From Rhodohalobacter halophilus (GTDB lineage Bacteria; Bacteroidota; Rhodothermia; Balneolales; Balneolaceae), in contig NZ_MDWE01000007.1 of assembly GCF_001715195.1 (NCBI RefSeq), positions 1 through 64,000 on the forward strand: DNA of 64,000 bases, given 5' to 3'. The notes beneath the pieces are model-generated. The model was not told the DNA's origin. It saw only the letters and a list, made by a program, of their open reading frames with translations, and searched no databases. Of the stretch, positions 1-7,481 are shown one piece after another. A program made the position numbers and the translations under genes. Every line of letters starts with the position of its first letter. Positions within the stretch are counted from its first letter, which is position 1.

Positions 1-402
1 TCTTCCAATATTTTATTTGTGTTGCTCTCAATCATGTCTGTGTAGTTGATCGGTGTTGTCGTATCTGTTGATTGCTAATCATGCTATATAGTAGATATGC
101 GCTATATTGGAACTGAACGGTGTGTTTCAAACGTCTGATTTCTTTGCAAGGTTATTATTATGTTGTGCTGCAGCAAATATTCCGCTAAATCAATTTCAGT
201 TTGTTTGAATTCCCCTAACTTCAAATTCGAGCGTTCAGTCTGTGTACGTACGTGTTATCTGTCATTACCTATCTGATGCATCATGACTTACACCTACAAG
301 AGTATTTAGCCCCCTGTTTGTTACAAATTTGTTTATTAAAAGATTTTAATATACGTACTAACGTTTAGCTTCTAGTAACAGCATTAAAACACAACAAATT
401 TC
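1..402. other. Intergenic region at the left edge, no supported gene
   Basis: About 400 bases of AT-rich sequence before the first gene. I see no long open frame, tRNA-like cloverleaf or clear hairpin. A minus-strand ATG at 33-35 opens a frame that runs off the left edge after 11 codons and could be the N-terminus of a divergent gene, but that is too little to call. The stretch probably carries the promoter of the glycosidase at 403; no convincing TTTG/TAnnTTTG promoter was found. Confidence 0.5.
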
Positions 403-1527
403 ATGAAAAACTTCTCTCTATATTCAGTTTTAATCATAGTGTCCATTGGCTTTTTGTTGACTTGTAATTCAGCGGCCGGTCAACAGGAGATTTCAGTTGA
501 TGAAAAAATTGGACAGATGTTAATGGTTGGTTTTAAAGGATTTGCAATAACTGACACCAGCCATATTGTCCGGGACATTCAGGAATACCACACAGGAGGG
601 GTAATTCTTTTTGATTACGATGTCCCGACATCAACGGCAAACAGAAATATAGAGTCGCCTGAGCAGGTGAGGGTGTTAAATCAACGGCTGCAGGAGCTTG
701 CGGATTACCCACTCTTTTTGGCCGTTGATCAGGAAGGGGGAAGGGTGGCCAGATTAAAACCGGTACGAAATTTTCTTAACCATGTATCAGCTGAGTATTT
801 AGGGAATCTGGACAATCCCGACAGTACAAAATTTTATGCCAATTCCATGAGTGAGCAGCTCAAGGATCTTGGCTTTAATGTTAATTTTGCCCCGGTAGTG
901 GATCTTAATACAAACCCCGACAATCCGGTAATTGGGAAACTTGAGCGGAGTTTTGGTGAAGACCCGGAACTGGTAACCAGGCATGCCGCAATTTTTCTGG
1001 AGGAGTTTGAACAAAACGGGGTGGTAGGTGTACTCAAGCATTTTCCGGGGCACGGCAGTGCGTGGAACGACTCCCACGTTGGAATGGCCGATGTAACGGA
1101 TACCTGGGATGAATCGGAACTGGAGCCCTATCAAAATCTGATCGGCTCGGGCCGGCAGTTTGCCATTATGACAGCCCATGTGTTTAACGAAAATCTGGAT
1201 CCGGAATTTCCGGCCACGCTATCAAGTGCAGTTCAAACCAATTTGCTGCGTAATAGACTTGGGTTTGAAGGTGTTCTCTTTTCAGATGATATGCAGATGG
1301 ATGCCATTCGATCCTTTTACGGTTTGGAAACAGCCATTAAACAAGCGATTTATGCAGGAGTGGATGTACTGGTATTTGGTAATAATTCGGTTTATGATCC
1401 CGGAATCGTACCCAAAGCGGTAGAGATCATAAAGAGTTTGTTGGAGTCCGGTGAAATTACCGAGGAGAGAATTAACAGATCATACAATCGAATTATGCGA
1501 TTGAAAAATTCACTGACTGATGAATAA
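403..1527 (+). CDS. Exported glycoside hydrolase family 3 beta-N-acetylhexosaminidase (NagZ-like)
   Basis: A 374-residue GH3 enzyme expected to release beta-linked N-acetylglucosamine from muropeptides or chitin-like glycans. The N-terminus (1-26) is a signal peptide ending near AAG|QQ; a Cys at 21 gives a weak, non-canonical lipobox. The NagZ-type signature KHFPGHG lies at 212-218, followed by the Asp223-Ser-His225 catalytic dyad, and the nucleophile motif SDDMQMD is at 294-300. It is a single TIM-barrel without the second GH3 domain, the usual NagZ size. Cytoplasmic NagZ recycles cell wall; the signal peptide here suggests a periplasmic or extracellular role. The stop overlaps the start of the next gene by 8 nt, so the two are probably translationally coupled. 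Confidence 0.9.
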   Translation: MKNFSLYSVLIIVSIGFLLTCNSAAGQQEISVDEKIGQMLMVGFKGFAITDTSHIVRDIQEYHTGGVILFDYDVPTSTANRNIESPEQVRVLNQRLQELADYPLFLAVDQEGGRVARLKPVRNFLNHVSAEYLGNLDNPDSTKFYANSMSEQLKDLGFNVNFAPVVDLNTNPDNPVIGKLERSFGEDPELVTRHAAIFLEEFEQNGVVGVLKHFPGHGSAWNDSHVGMADVTDTWDESELEPYQNLIGSGRQFAIMTAHVFNENLDPEFPATLSSAVQTNLLRNRLGFEGVLFSDDMQMDAIRSFYGLETAIKQAIYAGVDVLVFGNNSVYDPGIVPKAVEIIKSLLESGEITEERINRSYNRIMRLKNSLTDE

Positions 1528-2092
1528 ACTGTACTCATATCAAGATATTATATCTGAATATGCTAATGCACTTCAAAGGATAGATGAGCTGGCGGAGGCT
1601 CCCGAAGATCTTTTTATGTTAAAACCGGATGCTGAAACCTGGAGTGCAAATGAAATATTTCGCCATGTAAGACGATTCAACAATCTCTATCTCCGAAAAA
1701 TTGATCACATCATCAGAAACCAAAACACGGCAAAGATTGCTCAGCAGGAATTTAAACCCAAGTGGATACCAAAGCTGATGATCAGAATCATGGAGCCGCC
1801 ATATAAATTAAAAATCCCAACGTTGGCTCCAATGTATCCTAAAATCTCTGCCGAAAAGGGAAAGTCAGCAACCACATCAGAGTTGAAAGAGACAAACCAA
1901 ATGGTCATCACTAATTTAAATAACCTGCAGAGCGATCGGGCAGATTTGGATAAATTGAAAGGGGCTCACCCGGTGTTTAAAGTTATAACGATGTCTCTGA
2001 CGGATCTTTTTCTGGTGATGGCGGCTCATCAGCGGAGGCATTTCTGGCAGGCCGAACAGACTCTCTACCGGCTGTCCGGAACACGATTTTGA
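1520..2092 (+). CDS. DinB/YfiT-like four-helix putative metal-dependent protein
   Basis: A 190-residue protein of the DinB/DUF664-like superfamily, four-helix bundles that bind a divalent metal through three histidines and often act as thiol-dependent transferases. Candidate ligands are His49 in IFRHV and His170 and His174 in the C-terminal AAHQRRH segment, matching the family spacing. No signal peptide, so cytoplasmic. It begins inside the last codons of the glycosidase gene (ATGAATAA overlap), which implies coexpression, but no functional link is known. It is not the DNA polymerase IV that shares the name dinB. The substrate cannot be read from the sequence. Confidence 0.75.
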   Translation: MNKLYSYQDIISEYANALQRIDELAEAPEDLFMLKPDAETWSANEIFRHVRRFNNLYLRKIDHIIRNQNTAKIAQQEFKPKWIPKLMIRIMEPPYKLKIPTLAPMYPKISAEKGKSATTSELKETNQMVITNLNNLQSDRADLDKLKGAHPVFKVITMSLTDLFLVMAAHQRRHFWQAEQTLYRLSGTRF

Positions 2093-2539
2093 TTACTCTT
2101 TTACGGTAACATATTTGAGTATTTCAATGACTTGATCAGCAGTTTGGCAGACAGCCAACGCGGCAGAATCTACCTCCTTAAGTGCATGGGTGTGTTCTTC
2201 AGGGTGAATCACGATCAGTTTTTTACCCAAAGCTGAAGCGTACCCCGCATCAAAAGCGGCATTCCATTGCCTGTACTTTTCACCAAACTTAACGACAACG
2301 ATATCGGCCTGTTCAATAAGCGCTCGGGTACGAATGGCGTTAATCTTACCTCCTTTATGATCTTTCCAGAAAGCTTTATCCTCATCACCCAAAATATTTA
2401 CGCCCACATCATCCGAAGCGGGATGATCCGTTACAGGTGCGGAGATTTCAATCGGCAAGTGATTCTTCTCGATTCCATTCCGTATTTCCAGGCGCCAGTC
2501 TGAGTGAATTTCTCCGGCTAAATAGACATTCCATTCCAT
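2093..2539 (-). CDS. ytoQ: YtoQ family protein
   Basis: A 148-residue cytoplasmic protein matching the YtoQ family by its opening VYLAGEIHSDWR and the later segments SAPVTDHPASDD and QWNAAFDAGYASALGKK. The family resembles nucleoside 2-deoxyribosyltransferases in fold, with an alternating beta-alpha pattern and a conserved region (AAFDAGYA) that could line a nucleotide pocket, but its reaction is not established. It lies convergent to the DinB-like gene, with one stop directly against the other, and upstream of tyrA's end, from which it is probably transcribed separately. Family assignment is firm; function is unknown. Confidence 0.8.
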   Translation of the reverse strand: MEWNVYLAGEIHSDWRLEIRNGIEKNHLPIEISAPVTDHPASDDVGVNILGDEDKAFWKDHKGGKINAIRTRALIEQADIVVVKFGEKYRQWNAAFDAGYASALGKKLIVIHPEEHTHALKEVDSAALAVCQTADQVIEILKYVTVKE

Positions 2540-2620
2540 AAGTACGATGAGCTTTAATATGATTAGAGCTGTTTGAATGTAAAAATATGCACGGGATTCA
2601 TATCATTCAAATGGTTGAAA

Positions 2621-3751
2621 TTACGAAAACCGGTCCGCAAGCCGGTTAATCAGATAACCGCTCTCCTTCAGTGCTTGAGATGCAAAACTGCCAAAGAAAT
2701 CCGTGACGGACTCAAACTCTTTGATGAATCCTGCTTTGTCGTCATTTTGCACCATTTTCATCAGTTTTTTCTGATGATTGAAAAACGTAAGAAGCAGTTC
2801 GCGACGCTCTTTGTTGGCAAAAACAATATCCGCGTAGAGCTCTGCGTCCTGTGCAAAAATACGTCCGGTCATCATCAGTTCTGCACGGTAAATTGGGCTG
2901 GAGTACTCCAGCATCTCCTCAGGATTCAGATCGTACTCTTTCATAAATGAACCGTGCAGCAGTGCTACAAAGTGTCTTAAACCCTGAACCAGATTCATTA
3001 CGTGATCGTGCTTTTCCGGTTCGGCATCGATCACCCGCATCCCCCATAACCGACACTGCTCTTTGAACCAGTCTGCCTGACCAGAATCGCGACCTGAGCA
3101 AAATACCATAAGCTGTTTTGATAGATTGGGAACGGACGGTCCGTGCATCGGATGGAGCCCCACAACCGGACCTGAATGCGCATCCAGCATCGCTTTCAGT
3201 GGTTCTGATTTGTTGGAGGTAAAATCAGCCAAGATCGTTTCCGGCTTCAGTTTTGGAGCCAGTCTGCGGATTACATCTTCGGTAACCCGAATCGGGACAG
3301 TCACTATCACCATGTCCAGTTTAGGAGCGATCTCTTCGAGCTGATACCAGTTGCCTTTATCGATGGTGTATGCAAAATGCCCGCTGTTTTCTGTAAATTT
3401 ACGATAGAGAGCTCCCATTCCACCTTCACCGCCTACATACAGAATGTGCTTTGGCTCTTTGGTTGACCTGGGGAATGTGTTTGCTGATTGGGCCGCACGG
3501 GAGGAAGCCATTACCATTCTCAGAAAATCCTCTGCCCAATCCGGATCGATGCCCCTTTCGGCGGCTTTTTCACGAAAAGATTCTGTTTTTTCATTCTCAC
3601 GTCCGGCTACAAATACCGGAAGCTGTTTTTCCACCTTGGTTTGAATCACATCCTGCACTACACGATTTCGCTGCTGTAACAGATCTAATATCTGGTTGTC
3701 AATATCATCAATCTGATCACGTTGTCGGCTTAAATGCTTCTGGTCGGACAT
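2621..3751 (-). CDS. tyrA: Bifunctional chorismate mutase / prephenate dehydrogenase
   Basis: A 376-residue T-protein-type enzyme. Residues 1-90 form the AroQ chorismate mutase helices (chorismate to prephenate), with the RDQIDDIDNQIL start typical of the family. Residues 100-370 are the NAD-dependent prephenate dehydrogenase giving 4-hydroxyphenylpyruvate for tyrosine. The dinucleotide-binding loop is GGEGGMG at 107-113 and the catalytic segment LHPMHGP begins at 199. The layout matches the enterobacterial TyrA fusion. It is divergent from uvrB across 135 bp. No leader peptide or attenuator is visible. Confidence 0.93.
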   Translation of the reverse strand: MSDQKHLSRQRDQIDDIDNQILDLLQQRNRVVQDVIQTKVEKQLPVFVAGRENEKTESFREKAAERGIDPDWAEDFLRMVMASSRAAQSANTFPRSTKEPKHILYVGGEGGMGALYRKFTENSGHFAYTIDKGNWYQLEEIAPKLDMVIVTVPIRVTEDVIRRLAPKLKPETILADFTSNKSEPLKAMLDAHSGPVVGLHPMHGPSVPNLSKQLMVFCSGRDSGQADWFKEQCRLWGMRVIDAEPEKHDHVMNLVQGLRHFVALLHGSFMKEYDLNPEEMLEYSSPIYRAELMMTGRIFAQDAELYADIVFANKERRELLLTFFNHQKKLMKMVQNDDKAGFIKEFESVTDFFGSFASQALKESGYLINRLADRFS

Positions 3752-3886
3752 TTTGTTGAGTTATTAAATATTCATTCGAACACCTGAGGAGCTAAAAGTA
3801 CCCTAATTCCTGTAAAATTGCGCAATAAAGAATGATTTTGCCATCAATTTGTTTTAAACGGCAAATCACATTGTTATCTTTGATTT

Positions 3887-5935
3887 ATGTCAGAATTTAA
3901 GCTTCATTCCCCCTGGGAACCGGCCGGTGATCAGCCGAATGCCATTAAAGAACTTACCGAGGGCGTTCAGAATAAGGACAAATTTCAAACACTGTTAGGA
4001 ATTACCGGATCGGGTAAAACACGAACCGTAGCCGGGGTGATTGAAAATGTTCAGAAGCCTACGCTGGTGATGAGTCACAACAAAACCCTCGCAGCACAGC
4101 TCTATCGAGAGCTCAGTGATTTTTTCCCGGAAAACAGGGTCGAATTTTTTATCTCCTATTACGATTACTACCAGCCAGAGGCGTATATCTCATCTCAAGA
4201 TAAGTACATCGAGAAGGACTTATCCATCAATGAAGAGATACAGAAACTGAGATTGCGTGCGACCAGCTCCCTACTGTCAGGCAGAAAAGATGTGATTATT
4301 GTTTCATCTGTGAGCTGTATATATGGAATAGGATCCCCTTCGGAATATGAGAAGCTGATCATCAACCTGGAAGTGGGTCAGGATATTCCAAGAAATACGC
4401 TGCTCTACGACCTGGTAGACCTGCACTACCGCCGAAGTGACCACGAGTTTACACGCGGCACATTTCGGGTTCGGGGGGATGTGGTGGATATCTATCCGGC
4501 ATACTCCGAAGAGGGTCTGCGAATCACCATGTGGGGTGATGAAATTGAGAAGATGCAGGTGTTTGATGTTGAAAAAGGAGACATCATAGATGATGTGGAT
4601 GAATTTCGGATTTACCCGGCCTCACACTATGTGACCACACAAAATCGGCTGGAGGAGTCGATCAAGCAGATCCGGGATGAAATGCACTGGCGGGTTGATG
4701 TGCTACAAAATGAGCACAAATTTCTGGAAGCAAAAAGGCTTGAGCAACGAACCCTTTTTGACATCGAGATGATGCAGGAGATAGGCTACTGCTCGGGAAT
4801 TGAAAACTACTCGCGCTACCTGAGTGCCCGAAAACCGGGTGAGCGTCCCTACACATTGATGGATTATTTCCCTGACGACTATCTGCTGGTTGTGGATGAA
4901 AGCCATCAAACCGTACCGCAGATCGGTGCCATGTACGGCGGTGACCGATCACGGAAAATTGAACTGGTAGAGCACGGTTTCCGACTTCCATCTGCCCTGG
5001 ACAACCGCCCGCTTACATTTGAGGAGTGGGAGACGATGGTTAACCAAGCGATTTTTGTGAGTGCAACGCCCAGCGATTATGAACTGGAAAAATCGGGAGG
5101 GGTTTATGTGGAGCAGATTATACGCCCAACCGGCTTAATGGAACCTGAAATTGAGGTTCGGTCTCTCGATACCCAGGTGGATGATCTTCTGGAAGAGATT
5201 CGAAAACGGGCTGAGAAGAATGAACGTGTGCTCTGTATAACGCTCACAAAGCGCCTCAGTGAGGAGCTGAGTGAGTACTTGAAAAATCTGGGAATTCCGG
5301 CTGCCTACATGCACAGTGAGCTGGATGCTATGCAGCGCGTGGAAGTTCTCTACAAATTCCGGCGCGGAGATTTTAAAGTGCTCGTCGGTATCAACCTGCT
5401 TCGGGAGGGGATTGATATTCCTGAACTGAGTTTAGTGGCCATTCTGGATGCTGATAAAGAAGGGTTTCTGCGATCTGAAACGTCGCTTTTCCAGATTGTA
5501 GGACGTGCTGCACGTAATGTTGGCGGTAAAGCAATTTTGTATGCTAACAAGATTACGAAAAGCATGCAGAAGGTGATTGATGAGACAAACAGACGCAGGG
5601 AGATTCAGCGAAAGTACAACGAAGAACATGGAATCACTCCGCAGACCATTCAGAAAGAATTGAAGCCACTGGTTGATCCGGCTCTTATCTCCACTCAGGA
5701 TTTCACACTGGATTCAACTGAGCAGGAGCAACAGAACTATCTTGAAACCGTCAGAGTAGCCGAAGATGGTATTCAGTACAAAGCCAACCCGGCTATGAAA
5801 GAAGTTACATTTGAAAGTAAGGAGAAGTTTCTCGAATATTTACGCGGGTCGATGCTACAGGCTGCCAAAAATATGGAGTTTGAAGAAGCCGCCCGTATTC
5901 GTGACCAAATCGCTACACTGGAAAAAGAAATCTAA
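3887..5935 (+). CDS. uvrB: UvrABC excision nuclease subunit B
   Basis: Damage-verifying helicase-like subunit of nucleotide excision repair; it is loaded by UvrA at lesions and recruits UvrC. The 682-residue protein has Walker A GITGSGKT at 38-45, the beta-hairpin region YYDYYQPEAYI that clamps the damaged strand, helicase motifs through the VGRAARN segment, and a C-terminal UVR motif that contacts UvrC. Length and order are normal for the family. The next gene starts 13 nt after the stop, so the pair is probably cotranscribed. No LexA-type operator could be recognised upstream. Confidence 0.98.
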   Translation: MSEFKLHSPWEPAGDQPNAIKELTEGVQNKDKFQTLLGITGSGKTRTVAGVIENVQKPTLVMSHNKTLAAQLYRELSDFFPENRVEFFISYYDYYQPEAYISSQDKYIEKDLSINEEIQKLRLRATSSLLSGRKDVIIVSSVSCIYGIGSPSEYEKLIINLEVGQDIPRNTLLYDLVDLHYRRSDHEFTRGTFRVRGDVVDIYPAYSEEGLRITMWGDEIEKMQVFDVEKGDIIDDVDEFRIYPASHYVTTQNRLEESIKQIRDEMHWRVDVLQNEHKFLEAKRLEQRTLFDIEMMQEIGYCSGIENYSRYLSARKPGERPYTLMDYFPDDYLLVVDESHQTVPQIGAMYGGDRSRKIELVEHGFRLPSALDNRPLTFEEWETMVNQAIFVSATPSDYELEKSGGVYVEQIIRPTGLMEPEIEVRSLDTQVDDLLEEIRKRAEKNERVLCITLTKRLSEELSEYLKNLGIPAAYMHSELDAMQRVEVLYKFRRGDFKVLVGINLLREGIDIPELSLVAILDADKEGFLRSETSLFQIVGRAARNVGGKAILYANKITKSMQKVIDETNRRREIQRKYNEEHGITPQTIQKELKPLVDPALISTQDFTLDSTEQEQQNYLETVRVAEDGIQYKANPAMKEVTFESKEKFLEYLRGSMLQAAKNMEFEEAARIRDQIATLEKEI

Positions 5936-5948
5936 ATCAATCATTTAC

Positions 5949-6512
5949 ATGGGCAAGAAAATTGAGTTCTTTAAAACGTTTGTTAAAGATCGTGACGTTG
6001 CATCTGTTATTCCCACTTCTCCCCGATGCGTCAAAAAAGTTTGTACGAATATCGATTTCAATAAAGATTTTACCCTTGTTGAGTACGGCCCGGGTAACGG
6101 TGCCTTTACCCATTACCTGATTGAAAATATGTCCCCCGGATCGCGATTGATTCTGATAGAGGCAAACCAGGATTTTGTGTCTTCGCTGAAAGATTCCATT
6201 GATGACCCAAGAGTGGAAATACATAATGTTTTGGCCGGAAATGTAGAATCGGTACTGCCCGATGATCTGATCGGAAATGTAGATTATGTGCTCTCTGGTA
6301 TCCCGTTCTCTTTTCTCGATTGGGATCGTAAAATTGAAGTTCTTCAGGCTACCAAGAAAATTTTAAAGGATGACGGCAAATTCCTCGCCTATCAAACCAG
6401 CGGCCATTTGAAAAAGCCGGTCATGGAGGTATTTGGAAACTTTGAAACGGATTTCGAGCCACTCAATATCCCTCCCTATTTTATTTATAAAATCCACAAG
6501 AACGGGCATTGA
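5949..6512 (+). CDS. PmtA-like phospholipid N-methyltransferase or rRNA-dimethyladenosine-type methyltransferase
   Basis: A 187-residue SAM-dependent methyltransferase. The SAM-binding motif I is VEYGPGNGAFT and an acidic strand LILIEAN follows; the post-motif segment LSGIPFSFLD replaces the NPPY of DNA/RNA N-methylases and resembles the SxxPF pattern of PmtA-type phosphatidylethanolamine N-methyltransferases. The frame is open further upstream inside uvrB, but ATG at 5949, 13 nt after the uvrB stop, gives a normal N-terminus, so I chose it. A soluble enzyme acting at the membrane surface is likely. Specificity for lipid rather than RNA is inferred from motif style only. Confidence 0.75.
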   Translation: MGKKIEFFKTFVKDRDVASVIPTSPRCVKKVCTNIDFNKDFTLVEYGPGNGAFTHYLIENMSPGSRLILIEANQDFVSSLKDSIDDPRVEIHNVLAGNVESVLPDDLIGNVDYVLSGIPFSFLDWDRKIEVLQATKKILKDDGKFLAYQTSGHLKKPVMEVFGNFETDFEPLNIPPYFIYKIHKNGH

Positions 6513-6522
6513 TTCACGCCCC

Positions 6523-6547
6523 GTCAGACCGCTAAATGCGGTCTGAC
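6523..6547. repeat. Palindromic repeat, GTCAGACCGC hairpin (copy 1)
   Basis: A perfect 10-bp inverted repeat, GTCAGACCGC at 6523-6532 and its complement at 6538-6547, with a 5-nt loop, 10 nt after the methyltransferase stop. There is no T-run on either side, so it does not read as a canonical terminator. Related copies lie at 6686-6714 and 7446-7474 around aat. Confidence 0.7.
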
Positions 6548-6631
6548 AGATAGATTGAGTTTACTGATCGGAAGTTTGATAAATTTAGTCAGTTGACAGC
6601 ATGAACATCCCTCCCTTCGCAAGCGGAGTAC

Positions 6632-6645
6632 TCCCCTCGAGGGGA
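6632..6645. repeat. CCCCTCGAGGGG palindrome (dispersed intergenic repeat)
   Basis: The perfect palindrome TCCCCTCGAGGGGA, followed by GAA. The identical 14-mer recurs at 19552-19565, and weaker relatives occur at 49581-49608 and 62226-62239. Both perfect copies are preceded by a short CGC-rich half-palindrome and the trinucleotide ACT. It is an intergenic repeat; function is unknown. Confidence 0.7.
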
Positions 6646-6685
6646 GAATTGTATTTTGAATTCAAACAAATTTTTAAACTATCAA

Positions 6686-6714
6686 CGGTCTGCCCGCTTG
6701 AAGCGGACTGACCG
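6686..6714. repeat. Palindromic repeat related to the GTCAGACCGC hairpin (copy 2)
   Basis: An imperfect hairpin, with GGTCTGCCCGCT against AGCGGACTGACC around a TGA loop, ending 10 nt before the aat start codon. It is a diverged version of the 6523-6547 palindrome. Its closeness to the start could affect translation of aat if the transcript begins upstream. Confidence 0.55.
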
Positions 6715-6723
6715 GTTCTGCGT

Positions 6724-7329
6724 ATGAATACCGACGGAAGAAAAATCATACCACCTGAAACCCTGCTGGAAGCGTACGGCCAGGGGATTTTCCCTATGAG
6801 TGAATCAAGGGATGACAGCACGGTTGGGTGGTACTCAGCCCGTCAGCGCGGCATCATCCCGATGGATCAGTTTAAAGTCTCTTCAAACGTGGAGCGAATT
6901 ATCAGGCAGGGTCGATTTCAGTGCAGAGTAAATACACGCTTTCGGGATGTGATGGTGGAGTGTGCAAATCGTAGATCCACCTGGATTTCGGAATTGATTA
7001 TCGATTCATTCGAAGTTCTTCATCATGCCGGTCATGCCCATTCTGTTGAGATGTACAATTCAACCGGCGATCTTGCCGGTGGCCTTTACGGAGTATCGTT
7101 AGGCTCTGCTTTTTTGGGGGAGTCGATGTTCAAAAATGATAAGGAAGCAGATAAAGTAGCACTTTGGCATTGCCATCAAATTCTGCAGAAAAATGGTTTT
7201 ACACTCTGGGACACGCAGTTCTATACCGATCATCTGGCTCAGTTTGGGTGTGTGGAAATTTCGGCTGAAGAGTATCAGAAACGTCTGGAGAGTGCGATGG
7301 AAAAAGAGCATAAAGAGTTTAGAATATAG
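6724..7329 (+). CDS. aat: Leucyl/phenylalanyl-tRNA-protein transferase
   Basis: Cytoplasmic N-end-rule enzyme that moves Leu or Phe from aminoacyl-tRNA to the N-terminus of proteins starting with Lys or Arg, marking them for ClpS/ClpAP. The 201-residue protein shows the family order: early GIFPMSE, then WYSARQRGIIPMD, the C-terminal core AGGLYGVSLG and FLGESMF with the conserved GES turn, and a closing TLWDTQF segment. Length is close to the usual 200-240. It stands alone between intergenic palindromes and is convergent with the metalloprotease at 7482. Confidence 0.95.
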   Translation: MNTDGRKIIPPETLLEAYGQGIFPMSESRDDSTVGWYSARQRGIIPMDQFKVSSNVERIIRQGRFQCRVNTRFRDVMVECANRRSTWISELIIDSFEVLHHAGHAHSVEMYNSTGDLAGGLYGVSLGSAFLGESMFKNDKEADKVALWHCHQILQKNGFTLWDTQFYTDHLAQFGCVEISAEEYQKRLESAMEKEHKEFRI

Positions 7330-7392
7330 TCATCCTTCCTTGAAGGGAGTACGGATAAGTAGTGAGGAGTGTGATAGTTTGAAACCTTAAAA

Positions 7393-7425
7393 ATACCTGT
7401 CAGGTTTTAGAAACCTGACAGGTAT
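7393..7425 (-). terminator. Hairpin terminator for the metalloprotease gene, also a repeat-type palindrome
   Basis: A perfect 15-bp stem (ATACCTGTCAGGTTT and its complement) with a 3-nt loop. Read on the minus strand it is followed by a short T-run, which fits intrinsic termination of the gene ending at 7482. The CCTGTCAGG core resembles the CTGTCAG motifs clustered at 61990-62170, so this may be a dispersed palindrome used as a terminator. Confidence 0.65.
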
Positions 7426-7445
7426 AATAAAAAGCTAATTACTAA

Positions 7446-7474
7446 CCGCCTGACCGCTTGGAGCGTTCTGACGG
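7446..7474. repeat. Palindromic repeat related to the GTCAGACCGC hairpin (copy 3)
   Basis: A degenerate hairpin reading CCGCCTGACCGCT then TGG then AGCGTTCTGACGGG, directly beside the metalloprotease stop. It shares the core of the two repeats upstream of aat, so aat is bracketed by members of one family. Confidence 0.5.
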
Positions 7475-7481
7475 GTGTAAA

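Noticed and set aside
1-35. An 11-codon minus-strand frame running off the left edge
   Set aside because: It could be the start of a divergent gene, but 11 codons give no evidence of a product.
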